From positions 6,820,001 through 6,884,000 of the forward strand of contig NZ_PYFT01000001.1 of NCBI RefSeq assembly GCF_003023845.1: a stretch of DNA of 64,000 nt, written 5' to 3'. Each line of letters opens with the position of its first letter. Position 1 is the first letter of the stretch. The notes beneath the pieces were generated by a model. It saw only the letters and a program-made list of their open reading frames with translations. It ran no database searches and was not told the DNA's origin. Of this stretch, positions 62,480-64,000 are shown in pieces. This stretch comes from Adhaeribacter arboris. Its GTDB lineage: Bacteria; Bacteroidota; Bacteroidia; Cytophagales; Hymenobacteraceae. Position numbers and translations under genes: made by a program.

Positions 62480-64000
62480 ATGAAACTTTTTTTATTCATA
62501 TTACTAGCTGGTCTTAGCTGCCTAAATGCTGTAGCGCAGCACAACTTGTATAAATGGCAGTTAAAAGGCTATACGGGTGTTGCTAATTATTACAACCCAA
62601 ATAAGAAAACCATTGATTATTTTAAATTAGGAGATAATTTATGGCACCGACTGGAAATAGGTCGGAGTTTAAGCAAAACTTTCGGCCTTTCGGCCAGCGC
62701 TTCTTTTGGTAAAGTGAGAGGTCTGGCACCGCAGGACCGCAGCTTTCTTACGGATGTTCGTATGACCTCGGTACGACTTTATTTCTATACCGATAATGGC
62801 TGGCTGTTAAAATCCTCTTCCTTAATTTCACCTTTCTTTTTTGGTGGTTACGGCTTAAGTACTTTTAACCAAGGCAGTAATAGTGTTTCTAGCGAAAGTA
62901 AATACAGGCAGGTACTTCCGTTTGGTTTGGGGCTCAAGTTCCGGATAACCGAAAGGTGGCAACTCGATCTGCAAACCGAAACAGTGTATAATACCCACCC
63001 TTCCTCAAATGAAATAGCAAACGAGCAAAACAAGTATAATAATGGTTTTCTGCACACAGGTCTGGCGCTTGCCTATAATTTTGGATTTAAGCCATCTTCG
63101 TTTAAAGCGTCGCGGTTTTACGCGAGCTTCCAAGACCCACTTGCACAGGCTGATTCTACTCAAACGACAAAGACCGCTAACCTCTCTAAATTAACTGCCC
63201 GGCCCACTTTGCTGGCTACTCGGACCGATCGCCTGGTAAATCCACGATTAATTATGGTTAGAGATACCGTTTTAATATCCGAAAAAAACACTCCGCAGAA
63301 ACCCGATACCCTAAACCGCCAAATGTTTATTACGCAAAAACGAGATACTGTGTATTCGGCGGATAGAAATCGGGGTATTACCCGAACAAACCTTATTAGT
63401 TCGCATACTATTCGTACTACAGCAAGAGAAAAAGCATTAAATGATAGAGAAAGAGCAATAGCCGAAAATGACCTTAGAACAAGTCGGGCGGCAACTTTTA
63501 GGCAAGCAGAAGCGGCCCGGGTACAAGAATTGTTAAGAACAACTGTACCTTACCGGGTAACACCCAGCACCACTACTCGGGTATACCAACCTGGGTATCA
63601 GCTCAACCGTAATAGCCGTACCCCTTTATATCCGGCCAGTCAAAGTTCCTTAATGCTACTTCAAAAAGATAAAAGCGACCTGGCGGAAGCAAACCGGAAA
63701 AATAACGAACTACAATACGCCTACGACTCATTAAATGCATTAAATAACAAAGACAGCGTTCTAACAACACAACTAAGACAGCAAAAATCCTCTTTCAAAG
63801 CTTTAGATAATAGAGTGGTGGGTTATATGCAGGACCAGGCCGTTTTGAATGAAATCATGAAACAACGTTTGGCAGCTTACGAAAACGAATTAGCTCGTTT
63901 ACCCCAGGCGGCAACATCAACTCTTAATGACACACCAGAAGCAATAAGCGGCTTTGACACGAACGTATTCTTCACAATAAATAGTTACGTAATACCTTCC
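62480..64000 (+). CDS. OmpA-family-like outer-membrane protein with long coiled coil (3' end missing)
   Basis: Open from ATG 62480 to the window edge (507 codons). Signal peptide KLFLFILLAGLSCLNAVAQ, then strands of an N-terminal barrel (HRLEIGRSLSKTFGLSASAS, VRLYFYTDNGWLLKSSSLIS, QVLPFGLGLKFRITERW). Residues about 230-350 are a Thr/Arg-rich linker, and about 390-485 a coiled coil (DLAEANRKNNELQYAYDSLN, LRQQKSSFKALDNRVV). The last visible residues, NVFFTINSYVIPS, look like the first strand of an OmpA-type peptidoglycan-binding domain; the rest lies outside. Two bases after the preceding gene, so they form one operon. Confidence 0.78.
   Translation, partial: MKLFLFILLAGLSCLNAVAQHNLYKWQLKGYTGVANYYNPNKKTIDYFKLGDNLWHRLEIGRSLSKTFGLSASASFGKVRGLAPQDRSFLTDVRMTSVRLYFYTDNGWLLKSSSLISPFFFGGYGLSTFNQGSNSVSSESKYRQVLPFGLGLKFRITERWQLDLQTETVYNTHPSSNEIANEQNKYNNGFLHTGLALAYNFGFKPSSFKASRFYASFQDPLAQADSTQTTKTANLSKLTARPTLLATRTDRLVNPRLIMVRDTVLISEKNTPQKPDTLNRQMFITQKRDTVYSADRNRGITRTNLISSHTIRTTAREKALNDRERAIAENDLRTSRAATFRQAEAARVQELLRTTVPYRVTPSTTTRVYQPGYQLNRNSRTPLYPASQSSLMLLQKDKSDLAEANRKNNELQYAYDSLNALNNKDSVLTTQLRQQKSSFKALDNRVVGYMQDQAVLNEIMKQRLAAYENELARLPQAATSTLNDTPEAISGFDTNVFFTINSYVIPS

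Overview
The window looks like chromosomal DNA of a Bacteroidota bacterium of the order Cytophagales. A Hymenobacteraceae genus such as Adhaeribacter is my best guess, from protein flavour only. Signs of the phylum are a type IX secretion C-terminal sorting domain (29079-30764), a PorT-like barrel (60172-60849), a DUF2652 protein, GH130 with paired glycosyltransferases, response-regulator/Crp fusions, a TAnnTTTG-like promoter element and weak Shine-Dalgarno sequences. I saw no rRNA, tRNA or CRISPR array.

1-9206 is a surface-glycan/inositol island. On the minus strand lie a glycoside-hydrolase-like/epimerase fusion cut by the left edge, a second sugar-nucleotide epimerase, inositol-3-phosphate synthase and a histidine phosphatase. 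Divergent from them is a translationally coupled pyruvyl-transferase/FrhB-like pair. A decayed TonB-receptor fragment sits between. 9207-15454 holds a MITE-like element, two tiny ORFs, a secreted beta-helix protein, a CtBP-like dehydrogenase and a small conserved protein.

15455-23612 is a type I restriction-modification locus with an extra gene between hsdM and hsdS: a GHKL (Hsp90/MORC-type) ATPase joined to a PD-(D/E)XK-like nuclease domain. This gene and most of hsdS are clearly AT-richer than hsdM and hsdR, so the middle looks like an exchanged cassette. HsdR carries an in-frame palindromic repeat insertion and altered helicase motifs. A paralogous hsdR 3' remnant lies about 1.4 kb downstream, beyond a class V aminotransferase gene. 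This is the best candidate for an unusual system in the window.

25259-37019 carries a secreted beta-propeller, a frameshifted DUF2652 gene, an S74/T9SS surface protein, a CocE/NonD hydrolase, a second MITE copy and a BlaI/BlaR1-type pair behind three operators spaced exactly 20 bp apart. 37649-46576 has an NmrA-type reductase, a duplicated small secreted-protein locus (one copy with a premature stop), a truncated response regulator, an acyltransferase and a MacB/FtsX-type permease.

46577-51321 is a mannoside-type cluster: a GT4 fused to an (alpha/alpha)6 domain, a second GT4 and a convergent GH130. 51522-64000 holds a DUF6544-type protein, a membrane protein, an L,D-transpeptidase broken by a 10-bp tandem duplication, a histidine kinase with a response-regulator/Crp partner, a frameshifted YceI-like gene, a D-lactate-dehydrogenase-like gene behind a perfect Crp-type palindrome, a porin-like barrel and an envelope operon that runs off the right edge.

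A recurrent theme is decay: about eight genes are frameshifted, truncated or remnant. Some single-base cases could be sequencing errors; the 10-bp duplication, the nonsense codon and the remnants are less easily explained that way.
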